A DNA stretch of 29,541 bases from a virus. A program made the translations under genes and the position numbers. Below the pieces are notes generated by a model, which was not told the origin of the DNA, did no database searches, and worked only from the letters and a program-made list of their open reading frames with translations. This document shows positions 1 to 6,779 of this stretch, one piece after another. The stretch spans positions 1-29,541 of the IMG/VR virus record IMGVR_UViG_3300050029_000517. One strand, written 5' to 3'. Each line of letters begins with the position of its first letter. Positions within the stretch are counted from its first letter, which is position 1.

Positions 1-1302
1 TCAGCCGCGGACTGACCAGCGGAGCTCGAGGACGTTGTCGGTGTGCTGCGGCCGGATCGCGAACCACTGCGCGGCTTTCTCCGGTGTCTTGCGCTCGATG
101 TACTCGCGGCGAAGTACCCGCACTGAATTTCCGAGCTGCGCGGAGACGTGCTTCATGTCGTTTGTGAGCGCGAACAAGTAGGAAGCGCACGACCCGCGCA
201 AAATGTTCCGCTTCCATTTCAACCCGATCTTTTGAGCGAAGCGGCGCACGTGATTGTCGACGCGCGGGATCGATGGATCCAACACCGGACCTGATTCGCG
301 CACGTACGGCTTGAGCCACTCGACCAGGTTGGGCGGCATTTTGATAATGCGCGCTTCGCCTGTTTTGCCGGCGACTTTCGGACTGACGTCGATTTCGGCG
401 TGATCCATGTGGACCGCGCGCCAATCAAGCCGCGCAACTTCTGACGGCCGCATCCCGACGAATGCACCGATGGCAAAGCAGGGAACGAGGCGACATTGCC
501 GGTGATCGCGATGCGCGCCGTTGATGAGCAAGTCGAACTCGTCTGGTTCGTACGTGGGCTCAATGCCTTTGATAATCTTCGGTCTCGATGTTTTTTCCGC
601 GGCTGTTTTTACGCCGGGTGGAAGGTACTCAGCGTCGCGCGCGAAGTTGAAGAGAGCGACGATGCGATCGCGAATGTGGCGGCGCCGGCGCGGACCGACT
701 GGCATCTTCTTTTTGTCGCGCCGTTCGTTTAACCAGTCTTGGAGCTGATCCGTCCGGACATCTGCAATGGGCCCGACGAAATGAAGGCAGAATTTCTCGA
801 GATCCTCGCGCAGATTTTTCACGTGCACGTCGCTGAGATCTCCGTTGCGCAACGCAGTTTGTTTTCCGCGAATGAATTGCAGGAAAATTTCTGGCACCGT
901 CGCCGCGCTTCCGCGCCTGGTGCGATTCTGCATGAATCCGTCGACCGCTTCTATAAGTGAAGAAGTTCCGAGTCGTTTTTTCGCCGCGAACGCTTGTTCT
1001 ACGAGATCGAAAATCGGGATGCTGAGCTCGGCTGCCATGGCTTTGATGCGCAGATGCGTTTCGCGATCTGGTCCGGTGAGCTCGACGGTGAGGGAGCGAT
1101 CGTTAGCAAGGTCTCGCGCGATTTCGCCGGCGCGATCGCGCGCGGCGCGCTCGCCTTTTTTTGTTTGACGCTGGGGTTTATCGCCCGGGAATCGGTACCA
1201 GTAGATGCAGAAGCGCGCTGATTTGTTAGGCCCGGTCCCGTATTTATATGCGCGGACGCTCGAGCTGCCTTCGCGAACGGTGAACGCTGGCTCGCGCTTC
1301 AT
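1..1302 (-). CDS. Tyrosine site-specific recombinase (phage integrase)
   Basis: A 433-residue protein expected to integrate and excise the phage by strand exchange at att sites. The N-terminal 120 residues are basic and probably bind arm-type DNA; a SAM-like core-binding segment covers about 135-235; the catalytic domain follows. Visible catalytic-type residues are Arg285 (GMRPSEVARLDW), a beta-hairpin lysine at 309 or 313, Arg369 (NILRGSCASY) and the nucleophile Tyr401 (REYIERK). Box II reads N-x-x-R rather than H-x-x-R, and the usual GH before the tyrosine is LGNS, so both histidine positions are Asn. Similar Asn-bearing forms occur in integrases I associate with Verrucomicrobia. The start overlaps the upstream gene's stop by four bases (ATGA). 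The stop codon occupies bases 1-3, so the gene is complete but any att site beyond it lies outside the window. Confidence 0.93.
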   Translation of the reverse strand: MKREPAFTVREGSSSVRAYKYGTGPNKSARFCIYWYRFPGDKPQRQTKKGERAARDRAGEIARDLANDRSLTVELTGPDRETHLRIKAMAAELSIPIFDLVEQAFAAKKRLGTSSLIEAVDGFMQNRTRRGSAATVPEIFLQFIRGKQTALRNGDLSDVHVKNLREDLEKFCLHFVGPIADVRTDQLQDWLNERRDKKKMPVGPRRRRHIRDRIVALFNFARDAEYLPPGVKTAAEKTSRPKIIKGIEPTYEPDEFDLLINGAHRDHRQCRLVPCFAIGAFVGMRPSEVARLDWRAVHMDHAEIDVSPKVAGKTGEARIIKMPPNLVEWLKPYVRESGPVLDPSIPRVDNHVRRFAQKIGLKWKRNILRGSCASYLFALTNDMKHVSAQLGNSVRVLRREYIERKTPEKAAQWFAIRPQHTDNVLELRWSVRG

Positions 1303-1961
1303 TTCGCTGGCTCGGTCACCGCGGTGGGAACAGAATAATGTTCCCCGAGGTAATCGACTGTGACGTCATGCTCATAGCGCGCGACGACTCGCAAACGCTT
1401 TCCCGGCTCGAGTGTTTTTACTTCGCGGCCCTTGAAGTTAACCAACGTGAAATCCGTCGTCAGCCTAACGAATTCTGGTGGCGGAAGCGGTGCAAGATAA
1501 TCCGCCGGCGCAGAGCTAGGCGCGCTTTCCGAGGCGGCGACCGCGTCGACGCGCTTTCCTGAATCGTGGAACGCGGCGAAGAAAATCGCTATGATGATAA
1601 CGGCAGCGACGACGGCGCCGGTTATGACGAGCTGATTCTTTCCGCGCTTGATCTGCTCGGGCGTTTGAGGCGGCGGAACTAGCGCTGGCTTGGGCGGCGG
1701 CGCCGGCTCGATCTTTGGCTTTTCGATCTTCGGCAGGTCGCGCTGGCAATGTGGGCAGACGATCGCTTCATGCTTAAGATTCTCGGCGCAGAATGGGCAC
1801 TTCCGGAAGTCGTCTCCCATACACATGGCGATAAGCCAGCCGATCGGACCGAGGAAAATGGAGACAAGTACGCAGGGGCCGACTTCGTTTTTCTTTTGCC
1901 CAATGGCATAACCGATCAGCGCGTTGATGCCGATCCAGAGGATGACGACGGACCAGTCCAT
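1299..1961 (-). CDS. Zinc-ribbon membrane protein, unknown role
   Basis: A 220-residue protein. Residues 4-22 and 28-48 form two hydrophobic segments (an Ile/Gly-rich helix, then VGPCVLVSIFLGPIGWLIAM). They are followed by a CPFC-x10-CPHC zinc ribbon, a proline-rich linker, a third hydrophobic helix near 112-132, and a C-terminal domain of short beta-like stretches that may be SH3-like. Double-zinc-ribbon membrane proteins of this layout are common in bacteria and rarely have an assigned role. It sits between repressor and integrase, abutting the first and overlapping the second by four bases, so the three genes probably form one lysogeny transcript. It could be a lysogenic-conversion or superinfection-exclusion protein, but nothing in the sequence proves that. 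Confidence 0.85.
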   Translation of the reverse strand: MDWSVVILWIGINALIGYAIGQKKNEVGPCVLVSIFLGPIGWLIAMCMGDDFRKCPFCAENLKHEAIVCPHCQRDLPKIEKPKIEPAPPPKPALVPPPQTPEQIKRGKNQLVITGAVVAAVIIIAIFFAAFHDSGKRVDAVAASESAPSSAPADYLAPLPPPEFVRLTTDFTLVNFKGREVKTLEPGKRLRVVARYEHDVTVDYLGEHYSVPTAVTEPAK

Positions 1962-2381
1962 TTAGGCGTCGGAAGAGCGCAAGCGGCGGTAGACCGCGAT
2001 CACCCAATCCGCGGTGTCTGCATTCTTTAATGCGTCTGCGCCGATGAAATCGTAGGCGGCGCGAAGTTCTTTTGGCATTCGGGTGCGATAAACGGGCGGC
2101 TCTTCTTCGACGATAGCGCTTCTGATTTTCGGAGTGACGGAGACAAGCTTGCTCAAGCTCTGGGGGATATCGTCGGCCAAGTAGGCAGTGAGAAGCGCGG
2201 TGCCGTGCGAGTCAGGGAAGGGCCGGCAAAGTTTTTCGAAGGCGTCTGTGGGCGGCCGGTGTTCGCCGCTCATATAGCGGCTGAGCTGGCCCTGCGAGAC
2301 GCCGGTCTTTTCCGAGATCTGCGTTTGGGTGAAATCGCAGGCTTCCATTGAGGCCTGGAGTTGATTCGAGAACTGGCTCAT
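1962..2381 (-). CDS. Helix-turn-helix repressor, Cro/CI-like
   Basis: A 139-residue DNA-binding protein. Residues 1-60 form an HTH_3 domain: the recognition region reads FTQTQISEKTGVSQGQLSRY, with the usual SG/P-x-x-x-x-F-E-K-L helix after it. The C-terminal half contains a possible dimerisation helix and no recognisable LexA-type Ser/Lys protease site, so induction would not be by RecA-stimulated self-cleavage. I chose the internal ATG at 2381. The longer reading from 2468 would cross the divergent promoter region and adds a basic, uninformative tail. It is transcribed away from the early operon, the standard place for the lysogeny repressor, and probably controls both divergent promoters at 2409-2475. 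Confidence 0.9.
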   Translation of the reverse strand: MSQFSNQLQASMEACDFTQTQISEKTGVSQGQLSRYMSGEHRPPTDAFEKLCRPFPDSHGTALLTAYLADDIPQSLSKLVSVTPKIRSAIVEEEPPVYRTRMPKELRAAYDFIGADALKNADTADWVIAVYRRLRSSDA

Positions 2382-2408
2382 CGGGTGAATTTCAATGTGT
2401 AAAGTATG

Positions 2409-2475
2409 CGGATAGCGAATTTTTGATAAAAAGGCAATCTTTTTTCTTGCCAAGGATTCTGTTCCCACATATTTG
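2409..2475. promoter_or_regulatory. Back-to-back divergent promoters with shared inverted repeat
   Basis: The 104-base gap between repressor and early operon is AT-rich. Rightward: TTGCCA at 2447-2452, 17 bases, then TATTTG at 2470-2475. Leftward (reverse strand): TTGCCT at 2437-2432, 17 bases, then TATCCG at 2414-2409. The two -35 boxes are the arms of an inverted repeat, GGCAA (2433-2437) and TTGCC (2447-2451), nine bases apart, so one repressor dimer there could block both. The rightward start would leave only a few bases of leader before ATG 2486, suggesting leaderless translation. Box assignments are by eye against the sigma-70 consensus. Confidence 0.4.
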
Positions 2476-2485
2476 CATAAACAGC

Positions 2486-2653
2486 ATGGAAGCTGAAATC
2501 AAAATTACCGAAGTCCTCCTGAAGCAGGCGCGCGTTCTTCGAAACAGCCACGATCCGGCGGAAGCGATCGCGGCCGCGAAATGGGAAATCCGATTCGAAG
2601 AAGAGATCGCGCGACTTCGGAAGATGAAACCGCAGCTCGCTGGTGGGCGTTAA
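2486..2653 (+). CDS. Small helical protein, first gene of the early operon
   Basis: A 55-residue, charged, probably all-helical protein (MEAEIKITEVLLKQARVLRN at the start, KWEIRFEEEIARLRKMKPQL near the end). Start ATG 2486 was preferred to an upstream in-frame start because the latter would run through the promoter region. By position it corresponds to a cro or cII slot, but no helix-turn-helix is evident, so no function is assigned. It lies three bases before the next gene, consistent with co-transcription. Confidence 0.6.
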   Translation: MEAEIKITEVLLKQARVLRNSHDPAEAIAAAKWEIRFEEEIARLRKMKPQLAGGR

Positions 2654-2656
2654 ACG

Positions 2657-2977
2657 ATGATTACCGACGACGCGATTGCGGAGGCGGTGCGCGAACGGAT
2701 CGAGCGGGCGCTGCCGAATCATGTCGTGCGCGGGATTGCGCGGCAGATGATCCGGAAGGAGCTGGGCGTTAAGACGCTCGAGGAGGCGGCGAAGTTTTTG
2801 AAGTGGACGGATCCGGAGGCGCTGCGCCGAAAGCTGAAACGCGCGGGCGTGGATTGCATCAAGACCAGCTCTCGGATTCTGACTTACACGATCGTGGACC
2901 TGGTGGCGTTCCGTGAGCGCAATCGGGTGCGCGGGAAAGTGAGATCGCGGCTGCGGTCGGTGAAGATGGCGGCCTAA
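2657..2977 (+). CDS. Excisionase/MerR-like winged-helix DNA-binding protein (tentative)
   Basis: A 106-residue basic protein. After a helical N-terminus (about 1-38) the segment KTLEEAAKFLKWTDPEALRR resembles the first helices of a MerR/excisionase-type winged helix, in which a 'layered' HTH is followed by a short wing (here roughly KTSSRILTYT) and a final helix. Such proteins act as recombination directionality factors or early regulators. Its place as second gene of the early operon, opposite the integrase and repressor, suits either role. The gene ends in Ala-TAA within the octamer GCCTAACG. The family assignment rests on pattern recognition only. Confidence 0.6.
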   Translation: MITDDAIAEAVRERIERALPNHVVRGIARQMIRKELGVKTLEEAAKFLKWTDPEALRRKLKRAGVDCIKTSSRILTYTIVDLVAFRERNRVRGKVRSRLRSVKMAA

Positions 2978-2985
2978 CGACACCT

Positions 2986-3705
2986 ATGAACACACAATTG
3001 AAAGTCTTACCCGTTCTCGGTTTGAATGGGATCACGCTTGGCTACGGATCACATGAGAGCCGCGACAAAGGTGTCTGTGCAATGGAAGCGGTGGCCTGGC
3101 TCGCCGGCGAAGAACATAGCGACCGGCCGCAATGTGCCTGCCCAGCGATCGGAGGTTTCATCCGCAGGTGGAACGACATTCTGCCGAGTGATGCGGACCG
3201 TGACCGGTTGATCAAACCGCTTTTGCCGGAACTGATCGGGACGCGCGCTAACTCGAAGATCACCGAAGCGCGCGGCGATCTTGCGGCGAAGTGGGCAGTG
3301 ACGTTCGTTACGCCGGCGACGCTGACGCTGGCCGGCTTTGGGGCCGCCGCGGAGCGCCTCAAGACTGATCCGTCGCTCGAAAATCTGCGCGCCATCAAGC
3401 AAGAGGTCGCAGCGGCGGCCATCAAGCGGTTTGGGAAAGCGGCCTTTGAAAACGCCTACGCCTACGCCTACGCCTACGCCTACGCCTCCGCCTCCGCCTC
3501 CGCCTACGCCTACGCCTCCGCCTCCGCCTACGCCTCCGCCTCCGCCTCCGCCTCCGCCTCCGCCTCCGCCTCCGCCTCCGCCTACGCCTCCGCCTCCGCC
3601 TCGCTTGATAAAAAAGATTTCGCGCCGCTGATCGCGGCGCTCGAAGAGGGCGCAACAGACCTAGTTAGGCGAATGATCGCCTTGAAAGAAAACGGGAAGA
3701 GCTAA
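2986..3705 (+). CDS. Phage protein with an Ala-Tyr/Ala-Ser dipeptide repeat tract
   Basis: A 239-residue protein. Residues 1-155 form a globular domain with a signature I associate with phage and soil-bacterial hypothetical proteins: RDKGVCAMEAVAWLAGEEHS, then DRPQCACPAIGGFIRRWND. Residues 157-206 are a low-complexity run of 25 dipeptides, Ala-Tyr or Ala-Ser, encoded by a perfect-length hexamer array. The last 30 residues are helical and charged. A role is not known. The repeat could form an extended or beta-sheet spacer; the N-terminal Cys residues might bind metal. Array length changes in whole hexamers would keep the frame, so the spacer could vary between phages without loss of function. 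Confidence 0.85.
   Translation: MNTQLKVLPVLGLNGITLGYGSHESRDKGVCAMEAVAWLAGEEHSDRPQCACPAIGGFIRRWNDILPSDADRDRLIKPLLPELIGTRANSKITEARGDLAAKWAVTFVTPATLTLAGFGAAAERLKTDPSLENLRAIKQEVAAAAIKRFGKAAFENAYAYAYAYAYASASASAYAYASASAYASASASASASASASASAYASASASLDKKDFAPLIAALEEGATDLVRRMIALKENGKS
3454..3603 (+). repeat. Hexanucleotide tandem array GCCTMC x25
   Basis: Twenty-five consecutive six-base units, GCCTAC (Ala-Tyr) or GCCTCC (Ala-Ser), with the last unit GCCTCG. The order of Tyr and Ser units is patchy: 5 Tyr, 3 Ser, 2 Tyr, 2 Ser, 1 Tyr, a long Ser run, 1 Tyr, 3 Ser. That pattern suggests repeated local duplication of blocks. It is wholly inside the preceding coding region, in frame. Confidence 0.98.
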
Positions 3706-3732
3706 CCCGAACAAAAACCGGCGCAAAACTAA

Positions 3733-3906
3733 ATGGAGCAGACACAACTGCGAGACCTGGACCTGATCGCGCGGGCGATCGAGGGCTTCATTCTCGCGAT
3801 GATTTTACTGCTGGCCGCGGATGGTTTGACCGCGGACTGGCATTCATGGCGCGCGGCGCGATCGCGCAGGTCGAAGCGATCGGCCGCGCGCAAATTTCGG
3901 AGATGA
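3733..3906 (+). CDS. Small membrane protein
   Basis: A 57-residue protein starting MEQTQLRDLDLIARAIEG, with one hydrophobic segment at about 19-30 (FILAMILLLAAD) and a very basic tail (RRSKRSAARKFRR). Its TGA stop shares bases with the ATG of the next gene (ATGA at 3903-3906), which supports both genes and begins the long chain of four-base overlaps. It could be a holin-like or regulatory membrane peptide, but one short helix is too little for a call. Confidence 0.55.
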   Translation: MEQTQLRDLDLIARAIEGFILAMILLLAADGLTADWHSWRAARSRRSKRSAARKFRR

Positions 3907-4373
3907 ACGCTATCGCTCCAGAGGCCGGAAGCCAGAGGACGGAAGTCAGTGAAGAGCTGACGGAGACGCGGGGGCTGGTGCGGATGGTTCACATGTTCCT
4001 GGAGAACTATCGCCAGATCACGAACAACACGCGAACGGATCAGGTCGTTAGGCGCGCGTCGCGCCGAGTGGAGGAAGCGCTGATCGAGTGCATGCGGAAG
4101 GCGACGGATGAGCTGGCGCGGGCGCAGCCTGGTTCGTTCGAATGTCATTTCTGCGGGGCGAAGCACGATCTGGCGCGTGACCTGGAAGTTTTACAGAGGG
4201 ACGGAATAGGGACGGTGTTTCTGCAGCGCGCGTTTCGTTACGACTATCGTCACGCGGTGGAGGTGGTGCGGCAACTCGTGGAGCGGGGATTCGTTTCGTT
4301 CGTCGGCGAGCAATTTTGCCAGGGCGGCGGCATGGGAGAGAGACCGCCGCTACAGGAAGAGGCGGCAAAGTGA
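3903..4373 (+). CDS. Hypothetical phage protein with a single CxxC motif
   Basis: A 156-residue protein of unknown function. The start at 3903 was chosen over an in-frame ATG at 3846 because it gives an ATGA overlap with the upstream gene. The first 15 codons contain a GGAAG(T/C)CAGAGGAC-type repeat (3925-3949), so the N-terminus may be recent. Residues 28-75 are helical, and residues about 79-84 hold FECHFCGAKHDL, half of a possible zinc site. The last codons (GERPPLQEEAAK) are encoded by another dispersed repeat (GACCGCCGCTACAG at 4342-4355). Both ends of the protein therefore derive from mobile-looking intergenic sequence. Confidence 0.75.
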   Translation: MNAIAPEAGSQRTEVSEELTETRGLVRMVHMFLENYRQITNNTRTDQVVRRASRRVEEALIECMRKATDELARAQPGSFECHFCGAKHDLARDLEVLQRDGIGTVFLQRAFRYDYRHAVEVVRQLVERGFVSFVGEQFCQGGGMGERPPLQEEAAK

Positions 4374-4606
4374 TCACGCGCGCACCGCTCGCGACGGAGC
4401 CGTGGTTCTGGCCGGCAGTTTTCAAGCTGGTCATCTTTGGAACTCTGTGGTGGTGCGTGCTCGAGCTGACGGGGCTCGATGCAATGCCGTGGTTGCATTT
4501 CTTTCTCGCGGCCTTGCTGGGCGTGGTGACGCTGATCTTTTTCGATACCTGGTGGGCGAAGCGGGAAGAGCGCGCGCTGGCGGCGAAGCTGAGAGGCGAC
4601 GAATGA
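4370..4606 (+). CDS. Small two-helix membrane protein
   Basis: A 78-residue protein beginning at GTG 4370, which overlaps the preceding TGA (GTGA). Two hydrophobic, Trp-rich segments are visible: WFWPAVFKLVIFGTLWWCVL (about 11-30) and WLHFFLAALLGVVTLIFF (about 40-57). A charged cytoplasmic-type tail (KREERALAAKLRGDE) follows. Two-helix small proteins early in phage operons may be holins, inhibitors of host membrane proteins, or exclusion factors; the sequence does not distinguish these. Confidence 0.7.
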   Translation: MITRAPLATEPWFWPAVFKLVIFGTLWWCVLELTGLDAMPWLHFFLAALLGVVTLIFFDTWWAKREERALAAKLRGDE

Positions 4607-4953
4607 AGGCGGTCCTGCTCGCGTTCGCGTTCCTGGCGATGGTGCCGGCAGGGTTGTTTTTTTTCTATGCGATTTGGTTTGCGCTGCTCTGCCGCCGTTA
4701 CGCGGCGCGGCGCGGGGTCTGCAAGTTTTGCGGATGCAGTGATTACGATTGCCGGCAGTGCATCGAAAGGACGGGCGAGCCGTGTTGCTGGATCGATAAG
4801 CGCCACACGATTTGCAGCGCGTGCGTGGATCACATGGCGGAAGCGGACCTGGATGATCTCTCGCCGGATTGCAGTCCGCTGAATTCAGGTCCGAGCCGGA
4901 CAGGCGTTTCTAACCGCGGATGGCGCGGATCAAACGGATGGGGGAAGACGTGA
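4603..4953 (+). CDS. Membrane-anchored cysteine-rich zinc-binding protein
   Basis: A 116-residue protein with an N-terminal hydrophobic helix (about 3-27). It is followed by the dense Cys pattern CKFCGCSDYDCRQC...CCW...CSAC (about 42-82). This C-x2-C-x-C...C-x2-C...CSW/CCW...CSAC layout is widespread in small phage and bacterial proteins and probably binds zinc. Start ATG 4603 overlaps the previous stop (ATGA). The C-terminal 20 residues (after SPLNS) are encoded by a repeat with the words CCGCGGATGGCGCGGAT and CAAACGGATG (4913-4943), so the original C-terminus may have been shorter. Confidence 0.75.
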   Translation: MKAVLLAFAFLAMVPAGLFFFYAIWFALLCRRYAARRGVCKFCGCSDYDCRQCIERTGEPCCWIDKRHTICSACVDHMAEADLDDLSPDCSPLNSGPSRTGVSNRGWRGSNGWGKT

Positions 4954-5171
4954 AAAGGGATGCGCTGAAGCTTCTCGCCGAACGGCCTCCAGGTTTCGGA
5001 CGAAACATTCTTAGCGAGGAGCGGGAGTTCATCGGGAACACGTATGTTTATCGGGGCGAATATCCGCGGCGTGACGGGGCGCTCGATCACAAGGTGGAGA
5101 AGGAACGCGTGCGCCAGTACGACGGCGGCCGCGGTGTGCCGCGGTTCGGCGGGGAAGGCGGTGTGGAATGA
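4950..5171 (+). CDS. Hypothetical small charged protein
   Basis: A 73-residue protein if started at GTG 4950, which gives the same GTGA overlap seen along the operon; an ATG at 4920 would add ten repeat-encoded residues. The sequence has an N-terminal basic helix ([19 protein letters not shown]), an acidic stretch (LSEEREFIG) and a C-terminal [15 protein letters not shown] segment. No family was recognised. It may be a small nucleic-acid-binding or accessory protein. Confidence 0.65.
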   Translation: MKRDALKLLAERPPGFGRNILSEEREFIGNTYVYRGEYPRRDGALDHKVEKERVRQYDGGRGVPRFGGEGGVE

Positions 5172-5716
5172 GCGCCGCGATCGCTGTTTCGCGGATAGAA
5201 AAATCCGGTCCTCAACGTTTGGAACGGCCGCGTTATCCGTATTCGTCTGGCGAACTGCAAGAAGCAATGTTGGAGTGGGGCTGCAATTGTGGTCCGGGCG
5301 CGCTGGCGACGATGCTAGGCCTGAAGCCTAACGACGTTCGCAAACACATTCCTTTTTTCGACGAGCGCCGGTACACAAACCCGACGATGATGAAAGCGGC
5401 GCTTGCGTCGCTCGGGGTTAAATTCTCCGCGACGGGCGTTCGGCTGCCCAGGACTGAGCTGGCGAGGTACGGCCTCGTCAGGATCCAATGGGAGGGGCCG
5501 TGGTGCAAGCCGGGCGTTCCGCCCGCGGCCGCTTATCGCCAGACTCATTGGATTGGCGCGATGGTTTGGAACGGCCGTCAATTTGTCTTCGATATAAATT
5601 CTGGTTGGGAGCACGTGACCGAGTGGGAGCGAACAACTGTTCCGAGCCTGGTAGCGCTGTATAAAAAAGCGAGCGGCGGCTGGCATCCAACGCATCGCTG
5701 GGAGCTTTGTCTGTGA
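5168..5716 (+). CDS. Papain-like cysteine peptidase-type phage protein
   Basis: A 182-residue protein. The core contains [15 protein letters not shown] (about 37-51, candidate nucleophile Cys), [25 protein letters not shown], then THWIGAMVW (about 128-136, candidate His) and FVFDINSGW (candidate Asp/Asn). The order Cys, His, Asp and the NCGP/HW/FD context match papain-fold (C39- or NlpC-like) proteins. I associate the wider family with proteobacterial phages and GTA-like islands. The substrate is unknown; peptide, isopeptide or transglutaminase chemistry are all possible. There is no signal peptide, so it should act in the cytoplasm. ATGA overlap at the start and GTGA overlap at the stop place it in the operon. 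Confidence 0.75.
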   Translation: MSAAIAVSRIEKSGPQRLERPRYPYSSGELQEAMLEWGCNCGPGALATMLGLKPNDVRKHIPFFDERRYTNPTMMKAALASLGVKFSATGVRLPRTELARYGLVRIQWEGPWCKPGVPPAAAYRQTHWIGAMVWNGRQFVFDINSGWEHVTEWERTTVPSLVALYKKASGGWHPTHRWELCL

Positions 5717-5928
5717 GTGTGACGACCGAAGAGCAACCGCATGGGTTCCGGGTTGTCTACGAGGCGTGGGACAGAGGGCGGATCAAGCGGAAATGGTTTC
5801 GCTCGAGAAGCACGCGCTCGTGCGCGCAATACAAGGCGGTCTATAAGCCTGGGTTTATCCGGGTGCTCGAGCTGGAGGCTTTCACGCGCGAGGAATGGCT
5901 CCGTGTTTTCGGAGGGGAATCATCATGA
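5713..5928 (+). CDS. Hypothetical small basic protein
   Basis: A 71-residue protein started at GTG 5713 (GTGA overlap with the upstream stop). It has alternating beta and basic segments: [20 protein letters not shown], then [10 protein letters not shown] and [11 protein letters not shown]. The gene ends in a region (GGAGGGG at about 5911-5917) that is the best Shine-Dalgarno sequence in the operon, serving the next gene. No family is recognised. Confidence 0.65.
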   Translation: MSVTTEEQPHGFRVVYEAWDRGRIKRKWFRSRSTRSCAQYKAVYKPGFIRVLELEAFTREEWLRVFGGESS

Positions 5929-6140
5929 TGAAGCTTCTCGTCGTTTGCGTGACGGTGCTGTTGTTCGCGGTGGTAAGGGAATGCGGGCAGACCTACCGGC
6001 TCCTGATCGAGAACGAGGAACGTAGCCAGGCGTGGCTGCGCGCTAATTACGAGCGGCAGCATCCGGCGCCGCCGTTTCATTTTTTTACCGAGCCGTCGCT
6101 GGAGATCACGCCGGCGCCGAAGAAGGAATGGCAAGTGTGA
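5925..6140 (+). CDS. Small secreted or membrane-anchored protein
   Basis: A 71-residue protein beginning [20 protein letters not shown], a hydrophobic N-terminal segment ending in Cys that could be a signal anchor. It is followed by a helical charged region (YRLLIENEERSQAWLRANYERQH) and a Pro-rich tail. The layout recalls Rz/i-spanin-type proteins (one N-terminal helix then a periplasmic helix), but it is shorter and no lysis cassette surrounds it. A strong purine-rich ribosome site precedes ATG 5925, which itself overlaps the upstream TGA. Confidence 0.65.
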   Translation: MMKLLVVCVTVLLFAVVRECGQTYRLLIENEERSQAWLRANYERQHPAPPFHFFTEPSLEITPAPKKEWQV

Positions 6141-6331
6141 ACTCGTTTTGCGAAGTCGTGTTGTACGGACAGCGTCCTGTTAGCGGGAAAGGCAAGGACC
6201 GGGCGTATCCGCAATGCGGCAAACCCGCGTTTTACGTTTGGACTGCGCTCGGTGGTCGGAAGCAAGTTTGTCTGGAGTGCGGGAATTCCCTTGCTGGCAA
6301 TTTCAGAGACGAGCTTCGAATTATCAAATGA
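6137..6331 (+). CDS. Small zinc-ribbon protein
   Basis: A 64-residue protein started at GTG 6137 (GTGA overlap). It contains PQCGKPAFYVW and, about 18 residues later, VCLECGN, which can be read as a degenerate zinc ribbon: the first knuckle has only one Cys, with a second possible ligand missing. Beta-hairpin content is likely. Function unknown; this is one of a run of such proteins encoded at 6137-7087. Confidence 0.65.
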   Translation: MNSFCEVVLYGQRPVSGKGKDRAYPQCGKPAFYVWTALGGRKQVCLECGNSLAGNFRDELRIIK

Positions 6332-6525
6332 GCCAGGCATCTCTCACTCCAAGGCTGCCGGACGCCGCCGCGATGTATCGCGATATGGCGAAGTCGTTAG
6401 GCACGCGATGCCGGTGCGAGAAGTGCGGCGTCGTCGAAACTGTTGATCCGGCTTTGTGCCTCCGGACCGGATGGCCGAAATGCTGCGGCTACACGATGAC
6501 GCTGCTAGGGAAAGGCGAGCGATGA
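6328..6525 (+). CDS. Small zinc-ribbon protein
   Basis: A 65-residue protein. After a helical N-terminus (PDAAAMYRDMAKSLG) it carries TRCRCEKCGVVETV and then CLRTGWPKCCGYTMTLL. That gives two CxxC-type knuckles (CEKC and PKCC) about 20 residues apart, a classic zinc-ribbon spacing. ATG 6328 overlaps the previous stop by four bases. It could be an anti-repressor, transcription-factor-like or RNA-binding ribbon, but no specific family is recognised. Confidence 0.7.
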   Translation: MSQASLTPRLPDAAAMYRDMAKSLGTRCRCEKCGVVETVDPALCLRTGWPKCCGYTMTLLGKGER

Positions 6526-6779
6526 TCACGCTGGACCCGAAAAAGTTTTCGCTCGCTTTGCCACCGCCAACTCCAGCCTCACGGCTTCGCGAGGCAGCGA
6601 CACATCTTCGCCAGGCCCGCGGTCAAATTCTACTCGCGGTAACTAGCTCGCTCCCGGGACAGTTAGGAAAGGACGCGAGCGCCTTGGAATTCATCGGGAC
6701 TGCGATCGAAGCGGTTGAGAAGCGGGTCTCTGAACCAGCGGCTGAGAAATCGGCAGCCGTTAGGAAGCGCCGATCATGA
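6522..6779 (+). CDS. Hypothetical helical protein
   Basis: An 85-residue protein with a Pro-rich N-terminal segment (SLALPPPTPASRLREAATHL), two amphipathic helices and a basic C-terminus (AAVRKRRS). The start ATG 6522 gives an ATGA overlap; a longer reading from 6456 has no support. Not recognised. Its basic end and helical body would suit DNA binding or bridging. Confidence 0.6.
   Translation: MITLDPKKFSLALPPPTPASRLREAATHLRQARGQILLAVTSSLPGQLGKDASALEFIGTAIEAVEKRVSEPAAEKSAAVRKRRS

Noticed and set aside
3454-3603. CRISPR-like array
   Set aside because: Units are contiguous hexamers with no spacers and encode protein in frame.
3422-3655. Poly-Arg or Pro-rich frames over the hexamer array
   Set aside because: They are readings of the repeat in the wrong frame or strand; the Ala-Tyr/Ala-Ser frame continues through normal protein on both sides.
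4048-4833. A 261-codon reverse frame in the early operon
   Set aside because: It opposes several forward genes with coupled junctions and zinc-ribbon motifs, and is Arg/Pro/Ser-rich noise.
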